Shown one piece after another: positions 24,591-37,008 of a DNA stretch of 64,000 nt. The notes below the pieces were generated by a model. It saw nothing but the letters and a program-made list of their open reading frames with translations. It was not told the origin of the DNA and made no database searches. This stretch comes from Citrobacter youngae (GTDB lineage: Bacteria; Pseudomonadota; Gammaproteobacteria; Enterobacterales; Enterobacteriaceae). The position numbers and the translations under genes are program-made. The stretch lies in the NCBI RefSeq assembly GCF_003818115.1, contig NZ_RPOI01000015.1:124001-188000 (forward strand), in the 5' to 3' direction. Positions within the stretch are counted from its first letter, which is position 1; every line of letters starts with the position of its first letter.

Positions 24591-26291
24591 TCACGATGAA
24601 GGGGGCGGTAACCAGGCCTCGGTGAACTCAAACCAGCCACGCGGATTCAAACGTACGCCGTTCACGCCCGGCGGCGCGCTGATGCGATAGTGATAATTGA
24701 ACAGCGGCGTCAGGGTTGCGTCATGCATCAGCGTGGCGAAAACCTGCTGTAAAGCTGCATGACGATCGTCCTCATCGGCCTGAATTTGCAAGGCATCCAG
24801 CGTGGTCTGCAGATGAGTATATGCGGGTGCATTCAGAACGTGTGACCATAGCTGATCGCAACGTAACCACTGTTCGAGGGTATACTCGGGGGCTTCGCCA
24901 ATCAGCCTGTCGCCCATCATCAGATCGGCCTGGGCTAAAGGATGGTCGCCATCCCAGTTTTTAGCATTATGAAAAATAAGCGTTAATTCACAGCCCAGTT
25001 TTGCCAGGGCCTGGCGAAGCTGTTCAGCCATGGCGTGCAGTTCTACCGGCAGGTGGTAAGCCAACGTCAGTTTTTCTGGTAGCGCTACTTCGTTCAGTTC
25101 ATCCCATTGTGGGATCGTCCATCCTGGCAGCAGGGCATTGCTGGGAGTAATGAGGTTTTCATCCACCTCAAGCGTCTGTAGCAGCGAAGAGCGGTGGATA
25201 ATATTGACCAGTCGACGGGCCTGTTGCGTATTCAGGCGCGCGCTTTTTCTGAGCGTAAGATAGCAAAAACCGAGGCTGATCCCGCTGCTTACCTGGCTTA
25301 GCATGGGAAGTTCCTCTGGTTTACCTATCGCAATTTGTACCGGATGGCGACAGCTGGTGCCCAAATCCTGGGAGAAAAGCTGTGGGGTTATCCAGTATTC
25401 AATGGCTTTCAATAGCGGATGACTCAGATGGTAGTGGTCGTGACTCTCGATACGCACCAGCTCAGGAGTAAACAGCGTCAACCGGAACGGGCCAGTACCC
25501 ACAAACGGGTGCTCAGGATGCGCCAGGTGACTGCTGTAGCTCGCCAGACGGTGCGCCAGCCAGAAGTCGGGACGATGCAGAATAAAGGTCAGACACTGGG
25601 GATGCGTTACCTCAATGCGTTTTACGCTGATAAACAGCTTATTCAGCGCAGGTAACTCTAACAGCTTCAGCAACTGTTGATGTAGCTGCGTGCTGCTTAC
25701 CGTATCGCCGTTATGCCAATGCAGGGTGGAACGAATATAGAAATCCCAGCGCAGGCCGTCAGCGGAGATATTCCAGTGGTGGGCTAAGTCTCCACAGGGA
25801 CGTTGCGTAGTGCTGTCAAAACGTGTCAGGCCAGAGAATACCTGTCCGGCAAGGTGCTGCTCCGCACGACCGGGGAGAAATCCAGGGTGCAAAGGTTCGA
25901 GCTGGCGATAATAGGGGATACGCAGGGTTGGCGTATCATTTTGCCATTGCCCGCCCATAAACGGCTGCAGCAGGGTTCTTAATTCCCCGGGGGCCAGTTG
26001 AGCCAGTTCCAGTACGCTGAGCTGTTCACCCTTTTGCAGTGCCTGCTCCATCATCGTGTTGCGCAGCGAGTCTGGGGTGACCAAAAAACGTAATGCTCCG
26101 CGTTTCCCGCGTCCGGACTGAGCGTGCCACTCCAGCCAGCCAGCATCCTGTGCTTGCTTCAGCAGGGTTCGCACGTGGCGCTCGCTGCAAAAACAGCGTT
26201 CAGCCAGTTCCCCGACGGTCACCGACTGCGGTTCGCCGTTCGAAGGCTGCCACAGGCGTTGGTACTGGTTCAGGCGATTCAACAATCTCAT
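24591..26291 (-). CDS. ybaE: YbaE, SgrR-like transcription factor with solute-binding domain
   Basis: The 566-residue protein combines an N-terminal SgrR-type winged helix (about 1-115, [20 protein letters not shown]) with a family-5 oligopeptide-type solute-binding domain (about 160-560). It lacks a signal peptide, so the binding domain acts as a cytoplasmic sensor, as in SgrR. Ligand and targets are unknown. The start at 26291 matches E. coli YbaE; in-frame sequence further upstream belongs to an ERIC element. That element's edge abuts the start codon and supplies the upstream AAGGATGAAG that would serve as the ribosome site. Confidence 0.93.
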   Translation of the reverse strand: MRLLNRLNQYQRLWQPSNGEPQSVTVGELAERCFCSERHVRTLLKQAQDAGWLEWHAQSGRGKRGALRFLVTPDSLRNTMMEQALQKGEQLSVLELAQLAPGELRTLLQPFMGGQWQNDTPTLRIPYYRQLEPLHPGFLPGRAEQHLAGQVFSGLTRFDSTTQRPCGDLAHHWNISADGLRWDFYIRSTLHWHNGDTVSSTQLHQQLLKLLELPALNKLFISVKRIEVTHPQCLTFILHRPDFWLAHRLASYSSHLAHPEHPFVGTGPFRLTLFTPELVRIESHDHYHLSHPLLKAIEYWITPQLFSQDLGTSCRHPVQIAIGKPEELPMLSQVSSGISLGFCYLTLRKSARLNTQQARRLVNIIHRSSLLQTLEVDENLITPSNALLPGWTIPQWDELNEVALPEKLTLAYHLPVELHAMAEQLRQALAKLGCELTLIFHNAKNWDGDHPLAQADLMMGDRLIGEAPEYTLEQWLRCDQLWSHVLNAPAYTHLQTTLDALQIQADEDDRHAALQQVFATLMHDATLTPLFNYHYRISAPPGVNGVRLNPRGWFEFTEAWLPPPSS

Positions 26292-26408
26292 ATACACTTC
26301 ATCCTTCAAGCTGCCTCTTTGTTGGCTGCGTTTATTCACCCCAGTCACATACTGAAATGTATGCTCCTGGGCGTTCATTCACTTGCCGCCTTGATGCAAC
26401 TTGAATGA
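26290..26408 (-). repeat. ERIC (enterobacterial repetitive intergenic consensus) element
   Basis: About 119 bp. On the minus strand it contains GCATACATTTCAGTATGTGA next to CTGGGGTGAATAAACGCAGC and GCAGCTTGAAGGATGAAG; the other arm has GGCGGCAAGTGAATGAACGC. These match the ERIC core and arms. It lies in the divergent ybaE-cof gap and ends exactly at the ybaE start codon. Confidence 0.88.
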
Positions 26409-26517
26409 TTTTCTGTAATAAACCCGGAACAATTCATTTTATCTATTCACTATTACTTCCGTATATCTCAGGTGATACTGAATCACAAGTTAACCGCGTC
26501 ACAGTGTGGAGAAAGAA

Positions 26518-27336
26518 ATGGCTCGTCTGGCTGCATTTGATATGGATGGCACCCTTTTGATGCCGAATCACCATTTAGGTGACGAAACGCTTTCAACGCT
26601 GGCGCGCTTGCGTGAACGCGATATCACTCTGACATTTGCCACTGGCCGCCATGTGCTGGAAATGCGCCACATTTTGGGTTCTATCTCACTGGACGCCTTT
26701 TTGATCACCGGTAACGGCACGCGCATTCACTCTCTTGAGGGCGATGTGTTGCACCGTCAGGATCTGGATCCGCATGTTGCGGATATCGTGTTACATCAGA
26801 AATGGGATACCACCGCCAGCATGCATGTCTTTAATGACAACGGTTGGTTTACCGGACAAGAGATCCCCTCGCTGCTACAGGCGCATGTGTATAGCGGATT
26901 TCGCTACCAGATCGTCGATGTGAAACGTATTCCGGCTCATCAGGTAACGAAGGTCTGTTTTTGCGGCGATCATGAGTCGCTGATCCAATTGCGCATTCAA
27001 CTGAATGAAGCGTTGGGAGAGCAGGCGAATCTCTGTTTCTCCGCGGTTGATTGCCTCGAGGTGTTGCCGCTGGGCTGTAACAAAGGATCTGCGCTGGCGG
27101 TGTTGAGTGACCACTTAGGGTATTCAATGGCCGAGTGTATGGCGTTTGGCGATGCCATGAACGATCGCGAAATGTTAGGCAGCGTAGGGCGCGGCCTGAT
27201 TATGGGTAACGCGATGCCGCAACTGATGGCTGCACTACCTCATTTATCGGTGATTGGGCATTGCCGTAATCAGGCGGTATCACACTTTTTGACGCATTGG
27301 CTGGACAATCCGCATCTACCTTATTCCCCCGAATGA
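26518..27336 (+). CDS. cof: Cof, HAD-family HMP-pyrophosphate phosphatase
   Basis: Cof is a cytoplasmic haloacid-dehalogenase-type phosphatase. The E. coli enzyme hydrolyses the thiamin intermediate HMP-pyrophosphate and acts on other phosphates such as PLP. The 272-residue protein has motif I DMDGT (D8 nucleophile, D10 acid/base), a type-IIB cap, motif III lysine in GCNKGSAL and motif [11 protein letters not shown]. The start at 26518 gives [11 protein letters not shown]; an ATG four codons earlier has no family support. Its terminator follows directly. Confidence 0.95.
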   Translation: MARLAAFDMDGTLLMPNHHLGDETLSTLARLRERDITLTFATGRHVLEMRHILGSISLDAFLITGNGTRIHSLEGDVLHRQDLDPHVADIVLHQKWDTTASMHVFNDNGWFTGQEIPSLLQAHVYSGFRYQIVDVKRIPAHQVTKVCFCGDHESLIQLRIQLNEALGEQANLCFSAVDCLEVLPLGCNKGSALAVLSDHLGYSMAECMAFGDAMNDREMLGSVGRGLIMGNAMPQLMAALPHLSVIGHCRNQAVSHFLTHWLDNPHLPYSPE

Positions 27337-27351
27337 GAGATCCCTTCCAGC

Positions 27352-27382
27352 AAGCCAGACTTCGCGTCTGGCTTTTTTTTTG
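27352..27382 (+). terminator. cof terminator
   Basis: AAGCCAGAC, loop TTCGC, GTCTGGCTT and a long T run. Confidence 0.93.
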
Positions 27383-27387
27383 TCTGC

Positions 27388-28443
27388 TCAGTGTGTATTC
27401 AGCAACTGGGCAAGTTCCGCTTTCCACGGCGTTAAATCGCCTATGTGCGCGTCAACCCATTGCGGGTTGTAGTAGGTTTCCAGATAGCGTTCGCCGCTGT
27501 CGCACAGCAGCGTCACCAGTGAACCGGTTTCTCCGGCGTTGCGCATGCGCGCGGCAAGTTGCAGCGCTCCCCACATGTTGGTGCCGGTTGAGGCGCCGAC
27601 TTTACGACCCAACTGTGTTTCCAGCCAGTGCGCGGTAGCCACGCTGGCGGCATCCGGCACGCGCAGCATTTCATCAACGACGTCAGGAATGAAAGACGGT
27701 TCGACACGCGGGCGGCCGATGCCTTCGATTTTGCTGCCGACCGGGCTGCGCAATGTCGCATCGCGATCCTGCCAGAAGGGCAGAAAAACCGAATTCTCCG
27801 GGTCCACCACCATCAGACGAGTGTCGTAGCCCTGACAGCGAATATAGCGACCAATGGTTGCTGAGGTGCCGCCGGTTCCTGCGCTCATCACGATATGGCG
27901 AGGCACGGGGTTGGGTTCACACTGCATCTGGCGGAAGATACTGTCGGCAATATTGTTGTTACCACGCCAGTCGGTGGCGCGTTCAGCATAGGTGAACTGG
28001 TCCATATAATGCCCGTTCAGTTCACGTGCCAGCTGCTCAGAAGCCGCATAAATTTCGCAGGCGCTTTCCACGAAGTGGCAGCGGCCGCCATAAAATTCAA
28101 TTTGTTCAATTTTGCGTTTTGCCGTACAGGAAGGCATGACAGCAATAAACGGCAGCCCTAACAGTCGAGCGAAATAAGCCTCAGATACCGCCGTTGAACC
28201 GGACGATGATTCAATGATGGTGGTGCCTTCTTTGATCCAGCCATTACACAGTCCGTAGAGAAACAGTGAACGTGCCAGGCGATGTTTCAGGCTACCGGTT
28301 GGATGCGTGCTCTCATCTTTCAAATAGAGCTGAATACCCGGAAACGCCGGAAGCGACAGGCGAATAAGATGCGTATCGGCAGAACGCTGGTAATCCGCAT
28401 TAATTTCATTGATGGCGTTTTTAACCCAGGAGCTATTCATCAT
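27388..28443 (-). CDS. cdsH: CdsH, PLP-dependent L-cysteine desulfhydrase
   Basis: The 351-residue fold-type II PLP enzyme resembles cysteine synthase and cystathionine beta-synthase. PLP-lysine K53 lies in [13 protein letters not shown], and the phosphate loop is [12 protein letters not shown]. Its place next to decR fits Salmonella CdsH (STM0458), described as the main inducible cysteine desulfhydrase, making pyruvate, ammonia and sulfide, under control of the decR/ybaO product. E. coli K-12 lacks it here. The start is one of two adjacent ATGs (28443 or 28440). The frame stays open far upstream, but that region runs into decR on the other strand. The name rests on context and fold, not a search. 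Confidence 0.8.
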   Translation of the reverse strand: MMNSSWVKNAINEINADYQRSADTHLIRLSLPAFPGIQLYLKDESTHPTGSLKHRLARSLFLYGLCNGWIKEGTTIIESSSGSTAVSEAYFARLLGLPFIAVMPSCTAKRKIEQIEFYGGRCHFVESACEIYAASEQLARELNGHYMDQFTYAERATDWRGNNNIADSIFRQMQCEPNPVPRHIVMSAGTGGTSATIGRYIRCQGYDTRLMVVDPENSVFLPFWQDRDATLRSPVGSKIEGIGRPRVEPSFIPDVVDEMLRVPDAASVATAHWLETQLGRKVGASTGTNMWGALQLAARMRNAGETGSLVTLLCDSGERYLETYYNPQWVDAHIGDLTPWKAELAQLLNTH

Positions 28444-28528
28444 TAATATCCATTTGTCATTTTGTGCCCAGAATAGCGAAAAGCACGGAAAAAATTGTTG
28501 CCATTTAGCCTTTAAAATAGAATGTAAG

Positions 28529-28543
28529 GAGAAAATTCTTCTC
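28529..28543. promoter_or_regulatory. Palindrome between cdsH and decR, candidate DecR operator
   Basis: GAGAAAATTCTTCTC is a 15-bp palindrome with one mismatched pair. It ends 12 bp before the decR ATG inside the 112-bp divergent gap. Lrp-type regulators bind AT-centred inverted repeats of this size. Assignment to DecR is inference. Confidence 0.45.
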
Positions 28544-28555
28544 TGTGGAGTGGAT

Positions 28556-29014
28556 ATGTTAGACAAAATTGACCGTAAGCTGCTTGGCCTACTGCAACAA
28601 GACTGCACCCTTTCTTTGCAGGCGTTAGCCGATGCCGTTAATCTGACGACCACCCCCTGCTGGAAACGGCTCAAGCGGCTTGAGGATGACGGCATTCTGC
28701 TGGGCAAGGTTGCTCTGCTGGATCCGGAAAAACTGGGGCTGGGTTTAACCGCGTTTGTGCTGATTAAAACCCAGCATCATAGCAGCGAGTGGTACTGCCG
28801 CTTTGTCACCGAAGTGACCGGGATGCCGGAGGTGCTGGGGTTCTGGCGTATGGCAGGGGAGTATGATTACCTGATGCGGGTGCAGGTCGCTGATATGAAA
28901 AGCTACGATGAATTTTATAAGCGCCTGGTGAACAGCGTACCGGGCCTGTCTGACGTCACCTCCAGCTTTGCCATGGAACAGATTAAATACACAACTGCTC
29001 TCCCTATTGAATAA
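28556..29014 (+). CDS. decR: DecR (YbaO), Lrp/AsnC-family regulator of cysteine detoxification
   Basis: The 152-residue protein has an N-terminal winged helix ([20 protein letters not shown] ... [17 protein letters not shown]) and a C-terminal RAM ligand-binding domain ([21 protein letters not shown]). It matches E. coli DecR, which senses cysteine and activates detoxification genes; in Salmonella the neighbouring cdsH is its target. The start at 28556 follows GTGGAGTGGAT. It is divergent from cdsH and followed by mdlA after 44 bp on the same strand, so read-through into mdlAB is possible. Confidence 0.93.
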   Translation: MLDKIDRKLLGLLQQDCTLSLQALADAVNLTTTPCWKRLKRLEDDGILLGKVALLDPEKLGLGLTAFVLIKTQHHSSEWYCRFVTEVTGMPEVLGFWRMAGEYDYLMRVQVADMKSYDEFYKRLVNSVPGLSDVTSSFAMEQIKYTTALPIE

Positions 29015-29058
29015 TTCTCCCGGTGCTTATTGCCGGAAATTTTGTCAGGACATAACGC

Positions 29059-32680
<3,622 letters not shown>

Positions 32681-32710
32681 AACAATCTGGTGCAAAAATG
32701 TAACGCACTA

Positions 32711-32727
32711 TGCACCGTTATAGTGCA
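32711..32727. promoter_or_regulatory. NtrC (GlnG) binding site upstream of glnK
   Basis: TGCACCGTTATAGTGCA fits TGCACC-N5-GGTGCA with one mismatch. Its centre is about 80 bp upstream of the sigma-54 element. A weaker half-site pair (TGCAAA ... AACGCA, 32691-32707) lies just before it. Confidence 0.8.
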
Positions 32728-32789
32728 TTTTTTCTTTTTCTCTCCTGGCCGTACCCCGTGCGGCTGAATCATCCCGCGTTTTTCATTCC

Positions 32790-32805
32790 TGGCACATCCC
32801 TTGCA
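32790..32805 (+). promoter_or_regulatory. glnK: glnK sigma-54 promoter
   Basis: TGGCACATCCCTTGCA is a perfect -24/-12 element (TGGCAC-N5-TTGCA), ending 53 bp before the glnK ATG. Confidence 0.95.
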
Positions 32806-32858
32806 ATATTCATTTGGTGTATCTGCAGCCACTACTGAATTCTGACTGGAGGGGATCT

Positions 32859-33197
32859 ATGAAGCTGGTTACCGTGGTAATCAAACCGTTCAAACTGGAA
32901 GACGTCCGTGAAGCATTGTCGTCTATTGGTATTCAGGGGCTGACCGTCACCGAAGTGAAGGGGTTTGGCCGACAAAAAGGTCATGCCGAGTTGTACCGGG
33001 GAGCTGAATACAGCGTCAACTTCTTACCCAAAGTGAAGATTGATGTGGCAATTGCTGATGACCAACTGGATGGCGTAATTGATGTCATCAGTAAGGCCGC
33101 CTACACCGGAAAAATTGGCGACGGCAAAATTTTCGTCGCCGAGCTGCAACGCGTGATTCGTATTCGTACCGGCGAAGCCGACGAAGCCGCACTGTAA
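32859..33197 (+). CDS. glnK: GlnK, PII-type nitrogen signal protein
   Basis: GlnK is a trimeric PII protein that blocks the AmtB ammonia channel when nitrogen is plentiful and is uridylylated by GlnD when it is scarce. The 112-residue product has the T-loop uridylylation site Y51 in YRGAEYSVNF, the TGKIGDGKIF loop that binds ATP and 2-oxoglutarate, and the C-terminal RIRTGEADEAAL. The start at 32859 follows GGAGGGGATCT. It is co-transcribed with amtB, 31 bp downstream, from the sigma-54 promoter. Confidence 0.97.
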   Translation: MKLVTVVIKPFKLEDVREALSSIGIQGLTVTEVKGFGRQKGHAELYRGAEYSVNFLPKVKIDVAIADDQLDGVIDVISKAAYTGKIGDGKIFVAELQRVIRIRTGEADEAAL

Positions 33198-33228
33198 CGT
33201 CTGGCACACAGTGATAGGAAACCAAAAA

Positions 33229-34515
33229 ATGAAGATAGCGACGATGAAAACGGGTATTGCTTCACTGGCGCTGCTGCCGGGTCTGGCGATGGCGGCACCG
33301 GCGGTTGCGGATAAAGCAGATAACGCTTTTATGATGATCTGTACCGCGCTGGTGCTGTTTATGACCATCCCAGGCATTGCGCTGTTCTATGGCGGTTTGA
33401 TTCGCGGTAAGAACGTGTTGTCGATGCTGACCCAGGTGACGGTGACATTCGCTCTGGTTTGTATTTTATGGGTGGTTTATGGCTACTCACTGGCCTTTGG
33501 CGAAGGAAATAATTTCTTCGGTAACTTCAACTGGGTCATGCTGAAGAATATTGCACTGACGGCGGTCACGGGGAGCTTCTACCAGTACATTCATGTTGCT
33601 TTTCAGGGGTCTTTCGCTTGCATTACCGTTGGGCTTATTGTCGGTGCACTGGCTGAGCGCATTCGGTTCTCTGCGGTGCTGATTTTTGTGGTGGTGTGGC
33701 TGACGCTGTCCTACATCCCTATTGCACACATGGTCTGGGGCGGCGGTTTGCTGGCTACTCACGGTGCGCTGGATTTTGCTGGCGGTACGGTAGTACATAT
33801 CAACGCTGCGATTGCCGGCCTGGTTGGGGCTTATCTGATTGGTAAACGCGTCGGTTTTGGCAAAGAAGCGTTTAAGCCACATAACCTGCCAATGGTCTTT
33901 ACCGGCACGGCTATTCTCTATATCGGTTGGTTTGGCTTTAACGCTGGCTCCGCGGGTATGGCGAATGAAATTGCTGCGCTGGCCTTCGTCAATACCGTTG
34001 TTGCAACCGCGGCCGCCATTCTCGGCTGGATCTTCGGTGAATGGGCGCTGCGTGGCAAACCGTCCCTGCTGGGCGCGTGTTCTGGCGCCATTGCCGGTCT
34101 GGTAGGCGTGACACCTGCCTGTGGCTATATCGGTGTCGGCGGCGCGCTGATTATCGGTGTCGCTGCGGGGCTGGCTGGCCTGTGGGGCGTAACCATGCTG
34201 AAGCGCTTTCTGCGCGTTGATGACCCGTGTGATGTCTTCGGTGTTCACGGTGTGTGCGGCATTGTCGGCTGCATCCTGACCGGCGTTTTCGCGGCCAGCT
34301 CTCTGGGCGGCGTAGGCTTTGCCGAAGGCGTTACCATGGGGCATCAGTTGCTGGTACAACTGGAAAGCGTGGCGATCACCATTGTCTGGTCCGGTGTGGT
34401 GGCTTTCATTGGCTATAAGCTGGCGGACATGACGGTGGGGCTGCGTGTACCGGAAGAGCAGGAGCGCGAAGGTCTGGATGTGAACAGCCACGGCGAGAAT
34501 GCTTACAACGCCTGA
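33229..34515 (+). CDS. amtB: AmtB ammonium channel
   Basis: AmtB is a trimeric inner-membrane channel for ammonium uptake. The 428-residue precursor has a cleavable signal peptide (MKIATMKTGIASLALLPGLAMA), 11 membrane helices, the twin pore histidines in GTVVHINAA and VFGVHGVCG, and a cytoplasmic C-terminal tail that GlnK contacts (GLRVPEEQEREGLDVNSHGENAYNA, last part). The length equals E. coli AmtB. The start at 33229 follows GATAGGAAACCAAAAA; an ATG six codons earlier lies before the ribosome site. Confidence 0.97.
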   Translation: MKIATMKTGIASLALLPGLAMAAPAVADKADNAFMMICTALVLFMTIPGIALFYGGLIRGKNVLSMLTQVTVTFALVCILWVVYGYSLAFGEGNNFFGNFNWVMLKNIALTAVTGSFYQYIHVAFQGSFACITVGLIVGALAERIRFSAVLIFVVVWLTLSYIPIAHMVWGGGLLATHGALDFAGGTVVHINAAIAGLVGAYLIGKRVGFGKEAFKPHNLPMVFTGTAILYIGWFGFNAGSAGMANEIAALAFVNTVVATAAAILGWIFGEWALRGKPSLLGACSGAIAGLVGVTPACGYIGVGGALIIGVAAGLAGLWGVTMLKRFLRVDDPCDVFGVHGVCGIVGCILTGVFAASSLGGVGFAEGVTMGHQLLVQLESVAITIVWSGVVAFIGYKLADMTVGLRVPEEQEREGLDVNSHGENAYNA

Positions 34516-34526
34516 TGTTTCAATCT

Positions 34527-34560
34527 GCCGGATGGCAACGCTTTTGCGTCACCATCCGGT
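34527..34560. repeat. Single REP-type hairpin between amtB and tesB
   Basis: GCCGGATGGCAACGC, loop of Ts, GCGTCACCATCCGGT. It fills the convergent gap and may end both transcripts. Confidence 0.85.
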
Positions 34561-34565
34561 AATTC

Positions 34566-35426
34566 TCAATTACGATTACGCATTACCCCTTCCTGCACGG
34601 TAGAAGCAACCAGCACGCCGTCCTGCGTATAAAACTCCCCGCGAACAAAGCCCCGGGCACCGGAGGCCGAAGTACTCTCGACGTTATACAACAACCACTC
34701 ATTGATATTAAACGGACGATGGAACCACATGGAGTGGTCAATGGTGGCGATCTGAATCCCTTTTTCCAGAAAACCAATGCCATACGGTTGTAAAGCAACG
34801 GGCAGGAAGTTCAGGTCTGAAGCATAACCCAGCAGATACTGATGGACGCGTAGATCGTCCTGCAGCGTGCCGTTAGCGCGGATCCACACCTGGCGAGTCG
34901 GGTTGGCAACGTGACCTTTTAACGGGTTATGAAATTCAACCGGACGTACTTCCAGCGGGCGGTCGTTGATAAATTTTTCTTTCAACAGCGGCGGCAGCAG
35001 GTGAGCGACCGAACGGGCGATCTCAGTTTCTGATTTAAGCTCTTCAGGGCCAGGCGCTGCCGGCATCTCTTTTTGATGCTCAAACCCATCTTCTGGTGCC
35101 TGGAAAGAGGCAGTCATATAAAAAATGGGTTTCCCATTCTGGATCGCGGCAACGCGGCGGGCGCTGAAGCTGTTACCATCACGCAGCACTTCGACATCAT
35201 AGATGATGGGCTTTTGGCTATCGCCCGGACGTAAAAAGTAGCTGTGAAAGGAGTGCACCAGGCGCTCTTCCGGTACGGTTTCTTTTGCGGCATACAGCGC
35301 CTGACCGACAACCTGCCCCCCAAAAACCTGACGTAACCCTAAGTCTTCACTTTGGCCCCGAAAGAGTCCTTCTTCAATTTTTTCCAGATTTAACAATGTC
35401 AGCAAATTTTTCAGTGCCAGACTCAT
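34566..35426 (-). CDS. tesB: Acyl-CoA thioesterase II
   Basis: TesB hydrolyses medium- and long-chain acyl-CoAs in the cytoplasm; its physiological role is minor or overflow. The 286-residue double hot-dog protein matches E. coli TesB over its full length. The known active-site triad (Asp204, Thr228, Gln278) is preserved within [28 protein letters not shown] and [10 protein letters not shown]. The start at 35426 ([13 protein letters not shown]) follows GGAGAGCACGT; upstream in-frame codons have no family match. It is divergent from ybaY. Confidence 0.96.
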   Translation of the reverse strand: MSLALKNLLTLLNLEKIEEGLFRGQSEDLGLRQVFGGQVVGQALYAAKETVPEERLVHSFHSYFLRPGDSQKPIIYDVEVLRDGNSFSARRVAAIQNGKPIFYMTASFQAPEDGFEHQKEMPAAPGPEELKSETEIARSVAHLLPPLLKEKFINDRPLEVRPVEFHNPLKGHVANPTRQVWIRANGTLQDDLRVHQYLLGYASDLNFLPVALQPYGIGFLEKGIQIATIDHSMWFHRPFNINEWLLYNVESTSASGARGFVRGEFYTQDGVLVASTVQEGVMRNRN

Positions 35427-35638
35427 ACGTGCTCTCCAGGTAATAGCGTTCTCGCAGCGAGGTAGGCAGAGTATAACGCAATTTTGAAAGTGGTCCGATG
35501 GGTGCAATTGTCTGAATTACTGGCCGATTACAGGCAAAACCAGCTGTCTTGTGCCACACTTAGTCACGTTATGTTTTTGTTAACCACTCTTCTGGCGAGG
35601 AAAGTTCTCGCTGGTGCATAGATGATAAGGAGAATTTA

Positions 35639-36208
35639 ATGAAACTCGTGCACATGGTAAGTGGTTTAGCGGTTGCGGTCGCTCTGGCGGCCTGTGCTGA
35701 TAAAAGCGCGGATATTCAGACACCTGCGCCAAGCCCTAATACGTCAATTGCTGACACACAGTCAAAAATTCAACAGCCGAATGTGTCTGGTACGGTATGG
35801 ATCCGCCAGAAAGTTGCCTTACCGCCGGATGCCGTGCTGACCGTAACACTGTCAGATGCATCGCTTGCCGATGCACCGTCAAAAGTGCTGTCGCAAAAAG
35901 TTGTACGTACCGAGGGTAAACAAGCACCATTCAGCTTCGTACTCCCGTTTAACCCGGCAGATATTCAGCCGAACGCCCGTATTCTGCTGAGTGCGGCGAT
36001 TACGGTGAATGATAAACTGGTCTTTATTACTGATACCGTCCAGACGGTGATCAATCAGGGGGGGACTAAAGCCGACCTGACCCTGGTCCCGGTCCAGCAG
36101 ACGGCTGTTCCAGTACAGGCGAGTGGTGGTGCCGCGACAACGGTACCGTCAACGTCACCCACACAGGTGAATCCGTCTTCCGCCGTTCCTGCCCCGACAC
36201 AGTACTAA
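35639..36208 (+). CDS. ybaY: YbaY, outer-membrane lipoprotein with YbaY domain
   Basis: The 189-residue precursor carries a lipoprotein signal with lipobox LAAC (C19), a beta-rich domain (about 50-150, VSGTVWIRQKVALPPDAVLT ... LSAAITVNDKLVFITDT), and a Pro/Thr/Ser-rich tail. Position +2 is Ala, so outer-membrane sorting is expected. The function is unknown; the family is often tied to envelope upkeep and glycan metabolism by annotation only. A TAAGGAGAATTTA site precedes the ATG. Confidence 0.93.
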   Translation: MKLVHMVSGLAVAVALAACADKSADIQTPAPSPNTSIADTQSKIQQPNVSGTVWIRQKVALPPDAVLTVTLSDASLADAPSKVLSQKVVRTEGKQAPFSFVLPFNPADIQPNARILLSAAITVNDKLVFITDTVQTVINQGGTKADLTLVPVQQTAVPVQASGGAATTVPSTSPTQVNPSSAVPAPTQY

Positions 36209-36215
36209 GGGCATT

Positions 36216-36243
36216 CTAACCCTCTCCATCCGGAGGGGGTTAG
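36216..36243. terminator. Hairpin between convergent ybaY and atl
   Basis: CTAACCCTCTCC pairs with GGAGGGGGTTAG around ATCC-type loop bases. It overlaps the atl stop codon. No T run follows on the plus strand, so termination may be Rho-independent only weakly. Confidence 0.55.
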
Positions 36244-36551
36244 TACACCCAGCGATAGCGCTGTAAATCGATTTGTCCACTCCCTGAAACCACAATACCT
36301 TCCGCCAGCAACGCCTGACGCTGTCGTTGTAGGTCTGGACCTGTAAGCGAAATGGCACCATGACGATTAACCACCCGATGCCAGGGCAAAGTGCTGCCTT
36401 CGGGGAGACGCTTAAGCACGCCGCCTACCTGGCGAGCAGCACGCGGTGAGCCAGCAAGCCTGGCGACATCGCCATAGGTGGTGACGAATCCTTCGGGGAT
36501 TGAGGCAACGATTTGCCAGACGCGTTGAGGGAAAGAGTCTTGTATATCCAT
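36240..36551 (-). CDS. atl: Atl (YbaZ), alkyltransferase-like DNA-lesion binding protein
   Basis: Atl binds O6-alkylguanine in DNA and hands the lesion to nucleotide excision repair; it cannot transfer the alkyl group. The 103-residue product has the helix-turn-helix of the O6-alkylguanine transferase family (TTYGDVARLAGSPRAARQVGG). The active-site PCHRV is replaced by PWHRV, with Trp57 in place of the acceptor Cys, the hallmark of Atl. I favour the ATG at 36551 because AGGAAAAAACG precedes it. A longer form starting at 36629 (129 aa) matches the older E. coli annotation and cannot be excluded. Confidence 0.92.
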   Translation of the reverse strand: MDIQDSFPQRVWQIVASIPEGFVTTYGDVARLAGSPRAARQVGGVLKRLPEGSTLPWHRVVNRHGAISLTGPDLQRQRQALLAEGIVVSGSGQIDLQRYRWVY

Positions 36552-36644
36552 CGTTTTTTCCTGCGCTAATCCTCCAGCATAATCCCGAATGACGAGGTAG
36601 TGAAGCTTCATTGCACAAGAAAACAGCATCCGGTGCTGGATGGG

Positions 36645-36673
36645 TTGCAATTACCGGGTGCAGCAGTGATAAT
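36645..36673 (+). promoter_or_regulatory. ffs: ffs promoter
   Basis: TTGCAA (36645-36650), a 17-bp spacer and GATAAT (36668-36673). Predicted initiation near 36680 leaves about 25 nt of 5' leader, as expected for the 4.5S precursor that RNase P trims. Confidence 0.8.
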
Positions 36674-36705
36674 GCGCCTGCGCGTTGGTTGACAACGCTC
36701 TCAAT

Positions 36706-36819
36706 GGGGGCTCTGTTGGTTCTCCCGCAACGCTACTCTGTTCACCAGGTCAGGTCCGGAAGGAAGCAGCCAGGGCAGATGACGTGTGTGCCGGGATGTA
36801 GCTGGCAGGGCCCCCACCC
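36706..36819 (+). ncRNA. ffs: 4.5S RNA of the signal recognition particle
   Basis: This 114-nt RNA pairs with Ffh to form the bacterial signal recognition particle that targets inner-membrane proteins to FtsY and SecYEG. The 5' GGGGGCTCTGTTGGT and 3' CAGGGCCCCCACCC ends pair, and the conserved apical segment CAGGTCAGGTCCGGAAGGAA with AGCAGCCAGGGCAG contains the GGAA tetraloop and the symmetric Ffh-binding loop. Length equals the E. coli RNA; I see only two or three substitutions from memory. Confidence 0.97.
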
Positions 36820-36863
36820 AATTCTGCCGTCCGGCAATCTCAATTCTTCTCATCTTCTTTTCG

Positions 36864-36892
36864 TTGTCATCGTATTGTCATTTTATTGTCAT
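36864..36892. promoter_or_regulatory. Array of TTGTCAT heptads at 11-bp spacing
   Basis: Exact TTGTCAT copies begin at 36864, 36875 and 36886, and a degenerate CTGTCAA follows at 36899. The spacing is about one helical turn. It lies 117 bp upstream of the ribbon-helix-helix gene at 37009. Short phased heptads are a typical binding array for that fold, which suggests autoregulation. Confidence 0.5.
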
Positions 36893-37008
36893 CAAATGCT
36901 GTCAATGTGTTTCGGGGATGTTATTTGATGCTTTTGCCGCTGCCATCGCGCTGTAACGACATGGTCTTACATCCGGTGTGTTTTGGCTGACCACAAGGAT
37001 TTTCTACG

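Noticed and set aside
26292-26378. A 29-codon N-terminal extension of YbaE
   Set aside because: These codons are ERIC repeat sequence, and the family N-terminus is [13 protein letters not shown].
28409-28555. A 49-codon N-terminal extension of DecR
   Set aside because: It overlaps the start of cdsH, and the Lrp-family N-terminus begins at [10 protein letters not shown] behind a ribosome site.
28444-28707. An 88-codon N-terminal extension of CdsH
   Set aside because: It would run through the divergent promoter and into decR on the other strand. Its Ser/Arg-rich translation has no similarity to PLP enzymes.
36611-36928. A 105-codon frame through the 4.5S RNA
   Set aside because: It reads through ffs, a structured RNA gene with its own promoter and an RNase P-type leader.
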